Below, piece after piece: positions 54,518 to 63,500 of a stretch of DNA of 64,000 nucleotides (position 1 is its first letter; each line of letters begins with the position of its first letter). The DNA lies in contig DUAT01000057.1 in the NCBI GenBank assembly GCA_012960755.1, positions 415,909 through 479,908 of the forward strand. Direction: 5' to 3'. This DNA is from Gammaproteobacteria bacterium. GTDB lineage: Bacteria; Pseudomonadota; Gammaproteobacteria; Pseudomonadales; Azotimanducaceae_A. The position numbers and the translations under genes are program-made. The notes beneath the pieces were generated by a model, which worked only from the letters and a program-made list of their open reading frames with translations, did not search any database and had not been told where the DNA came from.

Positions 54518-55600
54518 TTATGATCTAACGATTGTACCCAGGGGGGTCAGGCTAACTTTAACGACCTGGCCTTCAAAAACTTCTTCATGCCCGACGGTGA
54601 TCAAATTGACTCGCTGTTCTAATCCGCTGACCCAGACTCCTTGTGTGGTTTCGCTTAAAATGCTGACTGGATTAAAATGAACAACATTATCGCTATCAAC
54701 CGTACGAACCCCCATGACGCCATCATCGTTTAAAACCAGGGATGCTGCTGAGATTACATGTGCAGGTTGCAAACCCAGTGGCACTTTCATTTGCGCTGTG
54801 AGACCGGCGCGGATGTTCTCGCCGGGCTGGTTGACCACGACTTCAACGGGATAGGTTCGGGTTGTTGAATCCGGAGATCGGCTGATGAAACCAACCTCAC
54901 CGGTTAACTTATCACCGGTAATCAGTTCCACTGTTACCTGTCCACCAAGCTGGATGGTATTAATGTTCTTCTCGGCGACCTGGCCGACGACCAGGATCGG
55001 GTCAATTTCCATGAGGGTGGCACAGTTTTGGCCAATGTTAAGAAAATCACCGATTTCCACGGATTGAGTTTCGACGACACCATCAAAAGGAGCCCTGATC
55101 ATTGTTTTTGCCAGTGCAAGTTCCGCCCGCTTCGCATCGGCTCGACTGGATTCCAACGCTGCTTGTGCACGCGCTACATTGATTTCTGATTGCAGGCCAC
55201 GGCCTTTCAGATCCTGGATGCCATTGTACTCAAGCTGGGCACTTTTAAGATCAGCGCGGGCTTTGTTAAAATCACTTTGTCGGGTGTCTATGGCAATTTT
55301 ACAGAGCAGGTCTCCCTTGTTGACCACAGAACCTTTGACCGCAGGTACCTGCTCAACACGACCGAAAACCTCTGCTTTGACCTGGACAATCCTGTTGGCA
55401 CGAGTTTGCCCGCTCACCTCAAGGTACAGTTGACGTAAACTTGCTTCACTTTGTGTGGCTCTAATATGCGGAACTTCTGATAGTGCGGCAGGCTTCACAT
55501 TGTCATCAGCAATTACGATGTTGGAAGTCAGCTCACCGGAAAATAGCCATATAGTCACCATCACTGCAATAAACGCGGCGATTAGATTTTTGTTACTCAC
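54518..55600 (-). CDS. RND efflux periplasmic adaptor subunit (MFP)
   Basis: A protein of about 360 aa linking the RND pump to an outer-membrane channel. An N-terminal membrane anchor (LIAAFIAVMVTIWLFSG) is followed by the lipoyl half-motif VKAEVFGRVEQVPAVKGSVVNKGDLL, an alpha-hairpin (about 110-165) and the second half IRAPFDGVVETQSVEIGDFLN. The start is GTG 55600, set by AAAGGAGG 5 nt upstream; the longer open frame would put that site inside the gene. It is the first gene of the efflux operon. Confidence 0.9.
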   Translation of the reverse strand: MSNKNLIAAFIAVMVTIWLFSGELTSNIVIADDNVKPAALSEVPHIRATQSEASLRQLYLEVSGQTRANRIVQVKAEVFGRVEQVPAVKGSVVNKGDLLCKIAIDTRQSDFNKARADLKSAQLEYNGIQDLKGRGLQSEINVARAQAALESSRADAKRAELALAKTMIRAPFDGVVETQSVEIGDFLNIGQNCATLMEIDPILVVGQVAEKNINTIQLGGQVTVELITGDKLTGEVGFISRSPDSTTRTYPVEVVVNQPGENIRAGLTAQMKVPLGLQPAHVISAASLVLNDDGVMGVRTVDSDNVVHFNPVSILSETTQGVWVSGLEQRVNLITVGHEEVFEGQVVKVSLTPLGTIVRS

Positions 55601-55850
55601 ACAACCTCCTTTCAGGCACGACGAATTCTGAACCAATGATCCTTAATATTTTCTTTGTTTGGTTATTTTTATCGTCTCATCGGAACCGAACGCCTGGGGA
55701 GGCTTGTTAAGGCACTATTGAAGAGCGCCTTGAAATGTTCGTTCACGTGATGCTTATTCGTGATTAGGGGAATTTTAGTTGTATCGCAACAAAAATGCAA
55801 GGTAATCCTTTGAAAGGCTTTATTTATCTACCTTTGCGCAAATGCATCAG

Positions 55851-55865
55851 GCAGCATGATGCTGC
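55851..55865. promoter_or_regulatory. 15-bp palindrome, possible operator
   Basis: GCAGCAT-G-ATGCTGC, a perfect 7+1+7 palindrome, lies in the divergent region between the efflux adaptor gene and the MarC gene. Such a site would suit a dimeric repressor (TetR or MarR type) controlling the efflux operon, but no regulator gene is adjacent. Confidence 0.4.
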
Positions 55866-56006
55866 ATATGTGGCACGAAGGGCAGCCAAATCAGATAAAT
55901 GCCGGAAATTGCGACGGAAAAGCCAATAGATTTACTGAATGGTGATATTTACCCCGGCAGCCATCCGCGTGTATCCTTTGACCGCCTGATTCACAGTACG
56001 ATTGCA

Positions 56007-56588
56007 ATGCTCGACATTATCAACACAGCCGTAGTTTTTTTCCTGATCATGGATCCCCTGGGCAACGTGCCATTGTTTCTTGCCGTACTAAAGGATGTTG
56101 ATGCAACCCGGCATCTGCGAATTACCATTCGTGAGCTCTGTATCGCTTATGTCGCGCTACTTGTTTATCTGTTCGCCGGTAGATACGTCCTGGACTTTCT
56201 TAACCTCTCCCAGGCTGCCATATCAATCTCCGGCGGCATTATCCTGTTCATCATCGCCATGCGCATGATTTTCCCTTCGAAGAACGGTGTTTTCGGCGAT
56301 ACCGACGATGGTGAACCATTGATCGTCCCGTTGGCCATACCCGCCGTCGCTGGACCTTCTATTCTTGCGGTACTGATGCTCATGACCCAGACTAAACCCC
56401 TCATTGATCTGTCGGCATCAATTACACTGGCCTGGATATGTACTGCCGTTATCCTGCTGGCTGCAACACCACTCCACAAAATACTGGGGCGGCGCGGTCT
56501 GTCAGCCATAGAACGGCTCATGGGCATGATTTTGGTCATGATGTCTGTGCAGATGATGCTAAACGCCCTTCAGGTAGTTAGTTCCTGA
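56007..56588 (+). CDS. MarC family integral membrane protein
   Basis: About 193 aa with six hydrophobic segments. The N-terminal MLDIINTAVVFFLIMDPLGNVPLF and the PLAIPAVAGPSILAVLMLM motif are typical of MarC/YhgN. The function of the family is unresolved; early links to multiple antibiotic resistance were not confirmed. Homologues begin close to the first TM, so I take ATG 56007. The frame is open from ATG 55899, which would add 36 mostly polar residues. Neither start has a strong ribosome binding site. Confidence 0.83.
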   Translation: MLDIINTAVVFFLIMDPLGNVPLFLAVLKDVDATRHLRITIRELCIAYVALLVYLFAGRYVLDFLNLSQAAISISGGIILFIIAMRMIFPSKNGVFGDTDDGEPLIVPLAIPAVAGPSILAVLMLMTQTKPLIDLSASITLAWICTAVILLAATPLHKILGRRGLSAIERLMGMILVMMSVQMMLNALQVVSS

Positions 56589-56683
56589 TCCGGCAAGCGC
56601 GCCCGGACAGGGACTAACCATGAACTGTCACTAACTTTCACGCTTCTACAAACGTCACCACCATATCTCTCTTGTTGGTCGTA

Positions 56684-56695
56684 AGGCCTAAGCCT
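56684..56695. repeat. Small hairpin AGGC-CTAA-GCCT
   Basis: A 4-bp stem with a 4-nt loop, 27 bases upstream of the larger structured element. On its own it is weak; it is listed because it may belong to the same RNA. Confidence 0.25.
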
Positions 56696-56722
56696 GTGTG
56701 TACGAAGAGTGGGGGGAGCGAA

Positions 56723-56821
56723 GAGTGCGGTGTGTCTTTATCAGGACGTGTTTTGCAGGGATGCAAAACTTGAGTGCACATGGATGTGCGGTACGAGTCC
56801 AGATAAAGACTCACCGTACTC
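56723..56821. ncRNA. Candidate structured RNA or palindromic element, three-stem fold
   Basis: Arms 56723-56742 and 56802-56821 pair over 20 positions with one mismatch and one G.U. Inside lie two perfect hairpins: GTTTTGC-AGGGAT-GCAAAAC (56750-56769) and GCACA-TGGA-TGTGC (56776-56789). Together they form a three-way-junction-like fold in the 345-base gap between the MarC and GPH transporter genes. Strand is undecided. It could be a small RNA, a leader element of the transporter gene at 56934, or a MITE-like palindrome. It matches no RNA family I recognise. Confidence 0.5.
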
Positions 56822-56933
56822 GTAGCGGGTTGAAGTGTTTTGTCAGAATTTCTAAACAACAACTATTTGAGGTTGATTGATACTCCCCAGTTAGCATATA
56901 AATCAGCCTGAGTATCAAAAATTTAGGCTGGTG

Positions 56934-58349
56934 ATGGCTGAGCAAGCAAGTGACGATAGCGCCGATAGTCTTACGGTTTCCTCAATTGGTGAAGCAGGTG
57001 CCGAGCACCTCTCGCTGGGGGTCATCTGGGCCTATTCGCTCCCGCGAATAGGCTTCGGTGTTATGGGCCTGCTGTTTGTCAGCTACCTGATGAAGTTTTC
57101 CACCGATGTTTTACTCATCGCCCCCGCCGCGATGGGTGCATTGATATTTGCCTCGCGCCTGTGGGATGCCGTCTCGGACCCACTGGCGGGTTACCTGTCC
57201 GACAAGACCCGGTCCCGCTATGGTCGTCGAAGGGTCTGGATGTTCGCGTCGGCTGTACCTGTTGGTCTGGGGATCATCATGATCTGGTCACCACCGACGT
57301 TTCTGGATGGTCTGATGCTGATTGCCTGGATGGGTGCTGCGCTATTGATCTATGAGACCGCCAGCACCGCATTCTTTGTCCCCCATGGCGCTCTTGGAAT
57401 CGAGCTAACACCCAATTTTCATGAAAGGACGCGCCTTTTCGGCTATATCCATATGATTGTCTCCCTAGGCTCATTACTGGGCATCGGGACCCTTTATTTG
57501 TTAGACAGTGCTGAAGACAAGCGTAGCACCGCCGTCTACATCTCTATCTTTGCCGGGGTTTTCGTCAGTAGCCTGATCCTCTGGGCCACAATGCTGCTGC
57601 CGGAAAGAGCTGATTATCAGGGTCGAGGCGCGTTGAACCCGTACAAGTCTTTCAGCGATGTCTTTCGCAACCCCCATGCTCTACTTTTATTGTGTGTCTA
57701 TTTTATCGAGACCTTTGGTGCGTCCAGTATCGCCATGCTGGTTCCCTATTTAGTTGAATACGTCATACCCAAAGACAATATGCCCGTCGCCCCGTCGGTG
57801 TTTATGGTTTCAGTCCTCATCATCTACTTTGTACCGCAGGTTATCTTTACACCTCTCTGGATCAAGCTCTCAAGGGTCGTCGGCAAGAAGAGTCTATGGG
57901 CTTTTTCAATGTGGCTGTCAGGTTTTGTTTTTGTTGGTTATTTTTTCGCACTGCAAATGCCGATTATGATCTGGGTATTGTCATTCTGCCTGGGTCTGGC
58001 GGGTGGAATCGGCGCAGTGATCGCGCCGGCCATTAAAGCGGATATCATCGACTACGATGAATACAAAACGGGGGAACGCAAGGAAGGGGCTTATTACGCA
58101 GTCTGGAATATGGTGCGAAAAGGTGCAGCTTCCTTAACGGCCATCGTCACGGGCTTTGTACTACAAAGTGTGGGTTTTGAACCCAATGCCGAACAAACAG
58201 AGGCCACTAAATTCGCCCTCCGCGCCCTCTTCGCCTTGTTACCCGCTTGCGGTTACCTGATAGGTGCGGCCCTGTTTATGCGATTCAAGTTCAATGAGGC
58301 GGAACATGCGCATATCAGGCAGCTATTGCAGGATCGAAAATTAACCTGA
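56934..58349 (+). CDS. MFS transporter, GPH (MelB-like) family (second copy)
   Basis: A 471-aa inner-membrane symporter. The GPH signature SRLWDAVSDPLAGYLSDKTR near 69-88 is followed by YGRRRVWMFASAVP. A conserved GERKEGAYYAVWNMVRKGA segment near 381-399 also fits the family. GTG-ATG start; the ATG is preferred, and no good ribosome binding site is visible. It is a distant paralogue of the transporter at 8831. The SDR gene follows 73 bases later. Substrate unknown. Confidence 0.88.
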   Translation: MAEQASDDSADSLTVSSIGEAGAEHLSLGVIWAYSLPRIGFGVMGLLFVSYLMKFSTDVLLIAPAAMGALIFASRLWDAVSDPLAGYLSDKTRSRYGRRRVWMFASAVPVGLGIIMIWSPPTFLDGLMLIAWMGAALLIYETASTAFFVPHGALGIELTPNFHERTRLFGYIHMIVSLGSLLGIGTLYLLDSAEDKRSTAVYISIFAGVFVSSLILWATMLLPERADYQGRGALNPYKSFSDVFRNPHALLLLCVYFIETFGASSIAMLVPYLVEYVIPKDNMPVAPSVFMVSVLIIYFVPQVIFTPLWIKLSRVVGKKSLWAFSMWLSGFVFVGYFFALQMPIMIWVLSFCLGLAGGIGAVIAPAIKADIIDYDEYKTGERKEGAYYAVWNMVRKGAASLTAIVTGFVLQSVGFEPNAEQTEATKFALRALFALLPACGYLIGAALFMRFKFNEAEHAHIRQLLQDRKLT

Positions 58350-58422
58350 AAAAGCCCTACTTACATCCCTTTGCCCGACGCGTTATATTCCTCCTTCCTT
58401 TTATTAAATTAGCAGGATTCTC

Positions 58423-59139
58423 ATGAGCGATTTGACCGGTAAAAACCTTGTCGTCATTGGCGGTACTTCAGGTATTGGTCTCGCGACCGCGAGGCAGGCC
58501 CAGGAAGCGGGCGCAAATGTCTGGGCGGTGAGTCGATCAGAAGATCGCGTGAAAAAGGTTGCCGCTGAGTTCCCCGGAATTAACTTTGAAGTCTGTGATA
58601 CCCACGACACGGATGGTTTGACAGCCTTGTTTAGTAAGGTTGCAAGCGTCGACCATATTGTCGCTGCTGCCACGGGTGCGAATAGAACCATGGCGCCTTT
58701 TATGGAACAAACTGCGGAACAGTTCTCCGAGGCATTTAACAAATTCTGGGGTTACTGCAATGTCGTGCGGCAAGGCGTACCTTTTTTGACAGATAATGGT
58801 TCAGTGACGCTGGTCAGCGGCACCCCTGCCAGGAAGTGCAATCCAGGCATGTCTTCAGTGTCCTGCGTCGGCAACGCGGTCGAAGGTCTCACCCGCGCTC
58901 TGGCTAACGAGTTAGCACCACGCCGGGTTAATGTGGTTGCGCCGGGGATTATTGACACGGGAATGTTTGATCGGTTCGGGGACAACAAACCCGCTGCATT
59001 GGAACAGATGGGAAAAAATATACTTTTGAATCGGGTTGGCCAGGCAGACGAGGTAGCCAGTGCGATCATGTTGACACTCACCAACACCTATATGACTGGT
59101 GTAACCATTGATGTAGATGGCGGAGTATTGCTCCCCTAA
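58423..59139 (+). CDS. Atypical SDR family protein lacking the Tyr-Lys pair
   Basis: A 238-aa Rossmann-fold protein. GGTSGIG (13-19), LAPRRVNVVAPGIIDTGMF and C-terminal MTGVTIDVDGGVLL are standard SDR features, and Ser132 is present. Where the catalytic Tyr-x3-Lys should be (about 147-151) the sequence is Ser147-x3-Asn151 (GMSSVSCVGNAVEG). Such non-classical SDRs exist and may bind a nucleotide or use another mechanism. The start at 58423 follows a short spacer after AGCAGGA. Confidence 0.85.
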   Translation: MSDLTGKNLVVIGGTSGIGLATARQAQEAGANVWAVSRSEDRVKKVAAEFPGINFEVCDTHDTDGLTALFSKVASVDHIVAAATGANRTMAPFMEQTAEQFSEAFNKFWGYCNVVRQGVPFLTDNGSVTLVSGTPARKCNPGMSSVSCVGNAVEGLTRALANELAPRRVNVVAPGIIDTGMFDRFGDNKPAALEQMGKNILLNRVGQADEVASAIMLTLTNTYMTGVTIDVDGGVLLP

Positions 59140-59273
59140 AGTCCCTCATTGCCAAGGAGGAATTACCTGATATTCGACTAACATGAAGGTTAGCCTGTCA
59201 GTGATTCTTCGCGTAAACTTGTATATTAAGCTGTAAGGCGATCACAAAAATCACAACAAACGGAAACCCGGCT

Positions 59274-59813
59274 ATGGCTATTCTACGATCACTGATTACC
59301 GTAATCTTACTCGTTCTTCCGCTATCAACCCTTGGAGCACCCATGGTTGGTGACCCAGCCCCTGACTTTAGTATCAAAGGGTCTGATGGCAATAGTTATT
59401 CACTGTCACAGTTCAGGGGCGAAAAGCCCGTCGTGATTGCCTTCTTCCCCAAAGCATTCACCGGAGGATGAACTATTGAATGCAAGGCGCTGCGTGACAG
59501 TGACCAGGAAATTCAGAATTACAACGTCGCCTACTTTATGGCCAGCACCGACTCCATTGAAGACAACACTGCTTTCGCGGAAAAAAATGGTGCCACCTTC
59601 CCAATTCTCGCGGATCCACAGAAGGAAATGTGCCAGCAATATGGTGTGCTATCAAAACGGGGTTACGCCAGACGCTGGACCTTCTACATTGATGCAGATG
59701 GAATTATTCAGAAAATTGACAAGAGTGTCAGCCCAAAAACGGCCGGAACAGACCTTGTGAAGCACCTGGAAGAACTGGGCTTTCCGGCAAAAACACAGGG
59801 TAGCTCGGACTAG
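59274..59813 (+). CDS. Peroxiredoxin selenoprotein (in-frame TGA at peroxidatic Cys)
   Basis: One frame of 179 codons from ATG 59274 to 59813, interrupted only by TGA at 59469-59471, codon 66. The context PKAFTGG-(TGA)-TIECKALRD equals the peroxiredoxin PxxxTxxC motif, with Sec in place of the peroxidatic Cys and Cys70 four residues later as resolving residue, as in BCP/AhpE-like enzymes. An N-terminal hydrophobic signal ([15 protein letters not shown]) suggests export or anchoring. The remainder ([25 protein letters not shown]) is a normal AhpC/TSA fold. The role is reduction of peroxides. Conventional calling would split it into two ORFs. Confidence 0.85.
59486..59505 (+). promoter_or_regulatory. 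Candidate bacterial SECIS hairpin, peroxiredoxin gene
   Basis: Fourteen nt after the TGA, GGCGCUG-CGUGA-CAGUGACC folds into seven pairs (one G.U) with a single bulged A and a 5-nt loop carrying GU. Distance, size, bulge and loop agree with the bacterial SECIS model from E. coli fdhF. Judged by eye. Confidence 0.55.
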
Positions 59814-59817
59814 ACCC

Positions 59818-60536
59818 ATGGCAATCTCTGCAACTGAGATTTCTCCACAAGCTTACGCCCGCACCGGCGGGCTACTCTATCTTGTTATTATCGCCGCAGG
59901 AATCTTTGCCCAGGTATTTGTTCGCTCAAGACTCGTTGTTTCCGGAGACGTCACGGCGACCGCGAGCAACATATTGGCATCCGAATCAGTGTTTCGCATC
60001 GCCTTTGCCGGTGAGCTGCTGATGCTGGTCTGTGATGTCATAGTCGCGTTGATCTTTTATGTACTACTTAACCTGTCAACCAGAATATTGCGCTGCTCGC
60101 GACCTTTTTTAGGCTGGTGATGGTCGCCATTTCAGGATTGAACTCGCTCAACCATTTTGCCGCTCTGTTTTTTCTCAATGGCGCTGACTATCTGCTGCCA
60201 TTTACTACAGAGCAGCTACAGACGCTCGCCTATCTTTCTCTAAAGACTCATAACTGGGGCTATCATATCGCCCTGGTATTTTTCGGATTTCACTGTCTCT
60301 TACTGGGGTACCTGATTTTCAAATCAAACTATCTGCCCAGAACTCTGGGTGTTCTGATGGCCATTGCAGCGGTATGTTACCTCGCCAACAGTTTTGTCAG
60401 CATCATTTCACCGGCTTTAGCCTCGATCATCTCACCGGCTGTGCTGGTACCTTGCCTGGTCGCAGAAGTTTCACTCTGCGGTTGGCTTATTGTGAAAGGC
60501 GTGGATATCAATGGGTGGAACTCGAGAAATGACTAG
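59818..60536 (+). pseudogene. DUF4386-like membrane protein, frameshifted
   Basis: Two overlapping frames together make one DUF4386-type protein of about 239 aa: 59818-60120 (TM1 GGLLYLVIIAAGIFAQVF, TM2 ELLMLVCDVIVALIFYVLL) and 60117-60536 (HNWGYHIALVFFGFHCLLLG; RTLGVLMAIAAVCYLANS). The first frame leaves the family pattern after VLLN at about 60070. One base inserted there restores PVNQNIALLATFFRLVMVA and joins the second frame. Either a single-base deletion in the genome or a sequence error. It starts 4 bases after the peroxiredoxin stop, and its end overlaps the hybrid kinase start, so it is part of an operon. Confidence 0.75.
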
Positions 60537-63500
60537 CATGAAAGCGGGAGAATCAGAAACCGTGCATTCTCGATCCGAACTGGAAATCATCAACCGTTTT
60601 GCCATCGACATGTTACAGTCGAATAACCTGGATGATTTACTCTGGTCCATCGCGAAGAATGTTGGCCAGCTCCTCGACTTCGAAGATTTCGTGCTGTACC
60701 TGCTCGAGAACAAGCAATTACATCGGCGGGCAGCGTTTGGCCCCAAAGCCCGTATGATCAAAACACCCCTCGTCATTGAATCAGGTCAAGGTATCGTCGG
60801 CGCCGTCGCCGAATCCGGGCGAGCAGAAGTGTCGGCAGACCTGTCCGCGGATCCTCGTTACATCATGGACGGGATCGCGGGTCATTCAGAAATAACGGTG
60901 CCGGTAATGTATCACGGCAAGGTGATCGCGGTGTTCGATGCGGGGTCAACCCAGCGAAATAAATTTACCGACGATGACCTACGGCTCCTGCAAACACTGG
61001 CTAATATTAGCGCCACCAGAATCGCAGCTGCGCAAGCGGAGGAACATCGAGACAGGACAGACGAATTGCGGCGCATACAGGAAGATAAATATCGCCTCCT
61101 GGCCGAGAACATTCGGGACGTCATATGGACCAGCGATCTTCGAATGCGTCTGACTTACATCAGCCCTTCCATTGAGCGTTTAACAGGCTACACCCCTGAA
61201 GAAGCAATGTCGCTTTCCATGGAGGAATTCTATGCAGCGGAATCTCTCAAGGCTGTGACGACGGTTTACAAAGAGGAATGGCAGAACGAAAAATCAACAG
61301 CCGACCCTGATAGAACACGCAGGACGGAGATGCAATTCAAACGCAAAGACGGGTCAACAGTCTGGGCCGAGACGGTCCAGTCATTTGTCCGGGATGATTC
61401 TGGGAAACCGATTAGCATACAGGGCGTCATGCGGGACATTACAGAACGGCATAAGTTAGAAGAAGCGCAGCGGCTTTCAGAACGAAAGTTTCGCCTGTTT
61501 ATTGAACAAAGTCCTGACCCTATTGTTATTCACGACCGAACGCAGTTCCTGTTTGCCAATGTCGCGACCCTGAAACTTCTGGGCTACGAGCACGATGAAT
61601 TACTCGACGTGCCGATGATGGATCTTATTCTTCCCGATGACCTGGAAATTGTTTCAGCCCGCACAGCTATCCTGGATAAAGGCGGTCGACCTCCGAGTGA
61701 TGTATTCCGACTTCGCCACAAGGATGGTTCCGTGGTGCTCATCGAAGTTCATGCACACACCACAACCTTTGAGGGCAAGGAAGCCAGAATTATGATGGGT
61801 CGTGATATAACCCAGCGTAAGGCCGCGGAACAGGCACTGTTAAGGTCAGAAGAGCAGTTTCGTACCTTGATGAGTGAGATACCCGACCCTGTTTCAGTCC
61901 ACCAGGCGGGGCGGTTACGGTTACTCTTTATGAATCAGGCAGGCCTTGATCTACTCGGTTATCGGTGGGATGAAATCAACGCAATGGATATCCTGGATAC
62001 CATACACCCTGACGATCACGAGCTGTTTGCTCGCAGACAATCAATTTTCGACAGAGGTGAAGTGCCTCCCATTGAAGAGCTTACACTCGTGAGACGCGAT
62101 GGCACCACGGTTGTTTGCGAGGTTCACGCTCATGCCACGACTTTCGATGGCCAGGAGGCTCGAATCGTCGTGATGCGAAATACCACAGAGCGAAAGAAAG
62201 CGGAAGACGCACTGCGGCGCTCTGAAGAACAATATCGAATGCTGATCGAGCAGATGCCAGACCCGGTCCTGATACACTACAAAGGCCATGCTCTCTTCAT
62301 GAACCAGGCCATGCTCAATTTTCTGGGCTACACGAGGAATGAGGTGATGGAGATCCCAATGCTGGATCATATACACCCGGACGATCACCCCCTCGTTCTA
62401 CGAAGACAGACAGAACATGAACGTGGCAAAGCTCCGCCAATGGAGGAAATACGATACCTAACGCGTGACGGTAATATCATCGTCGGTGACGCCCACAGCT
62501 TTCCGATCACGTTCGATGGATATAACGCAAGAATAGCCGTAATCAGGGACGTAACGACTCGCAAGAAATCCGAAGAATCAGCCGATGCCCTGCGCCAGCA
62601 GCTCGAAAAACTGGTTGAGGAAAAAACCCAGGAACTAAAGGAGAGTGAACAGCAGCTTCGTCAGTCTCAAAAAATGGAAGCAGTGGGCCAGCTTGCAGGT
62701 GGAATTGCGCACGACTTTAACAATATTCTGACAGTTATTATCGGCTACAGTAACTTGCACCTGAAAGGTCTCAAACCAGCGGACCCTTTGCATCAAGGCT
62801 TAAGTGAGATCAAGAAAGCTGGCGACCGGGCTACAACCTTAACCCGGCAGCTCCTTGCATTCAGCAGTAAACAGCTATTGCTACCGAGGGTAATCAATCT
62901 GGGCACGATCGTTGTCGAAATGCAGGATATGCTGCATCGACTCATTGGATCACATATTCAATTGGAAGTTCGATGCAATAAAAATCTGCAAAAAGTGCTG
63001 GCGGACCCTGGCCAGATCGAGCAGGTCATTATGAATCTGTTAGTCAATGCGCGCGATGCCATAGGAAAAAATGGAAAAATAGTAATTGATATTGAGAATG
63101 TGGTGCTGGATGCCTCAGCCAGACTCAAGCACCTCAAGCTGCCCTCTGGAGACTACGTCGTGCTTTCTGTCGCTGACGATGGTGCCGGTATTCAGCAAGA
63201 GATGCTTTCCCATATTTTCGAACCTTTCTATACAACAAAAGAGGTGGACAAGGGTACAGGGCTTGGACTATCAACGGTTTTCGGCATCGTCAAACAAAGC
63301 GGCGGTGAAATTCAGGTACAAAGCGAGTTGGGCAATGGCTCGACCTTTTATATCTACCTCCCCGCGGCCAATACGCCGGTGCAGGTCGAAGAACAGACAA
63401 CTGGTTTTTCTTCCCCCATTGAAGGCAAGGAAACGCTTTTAGTGGTTGAGGACGAGGATAATCTACGCCAGTTATTGAAGCACACCCTGGCAATGTTCGG

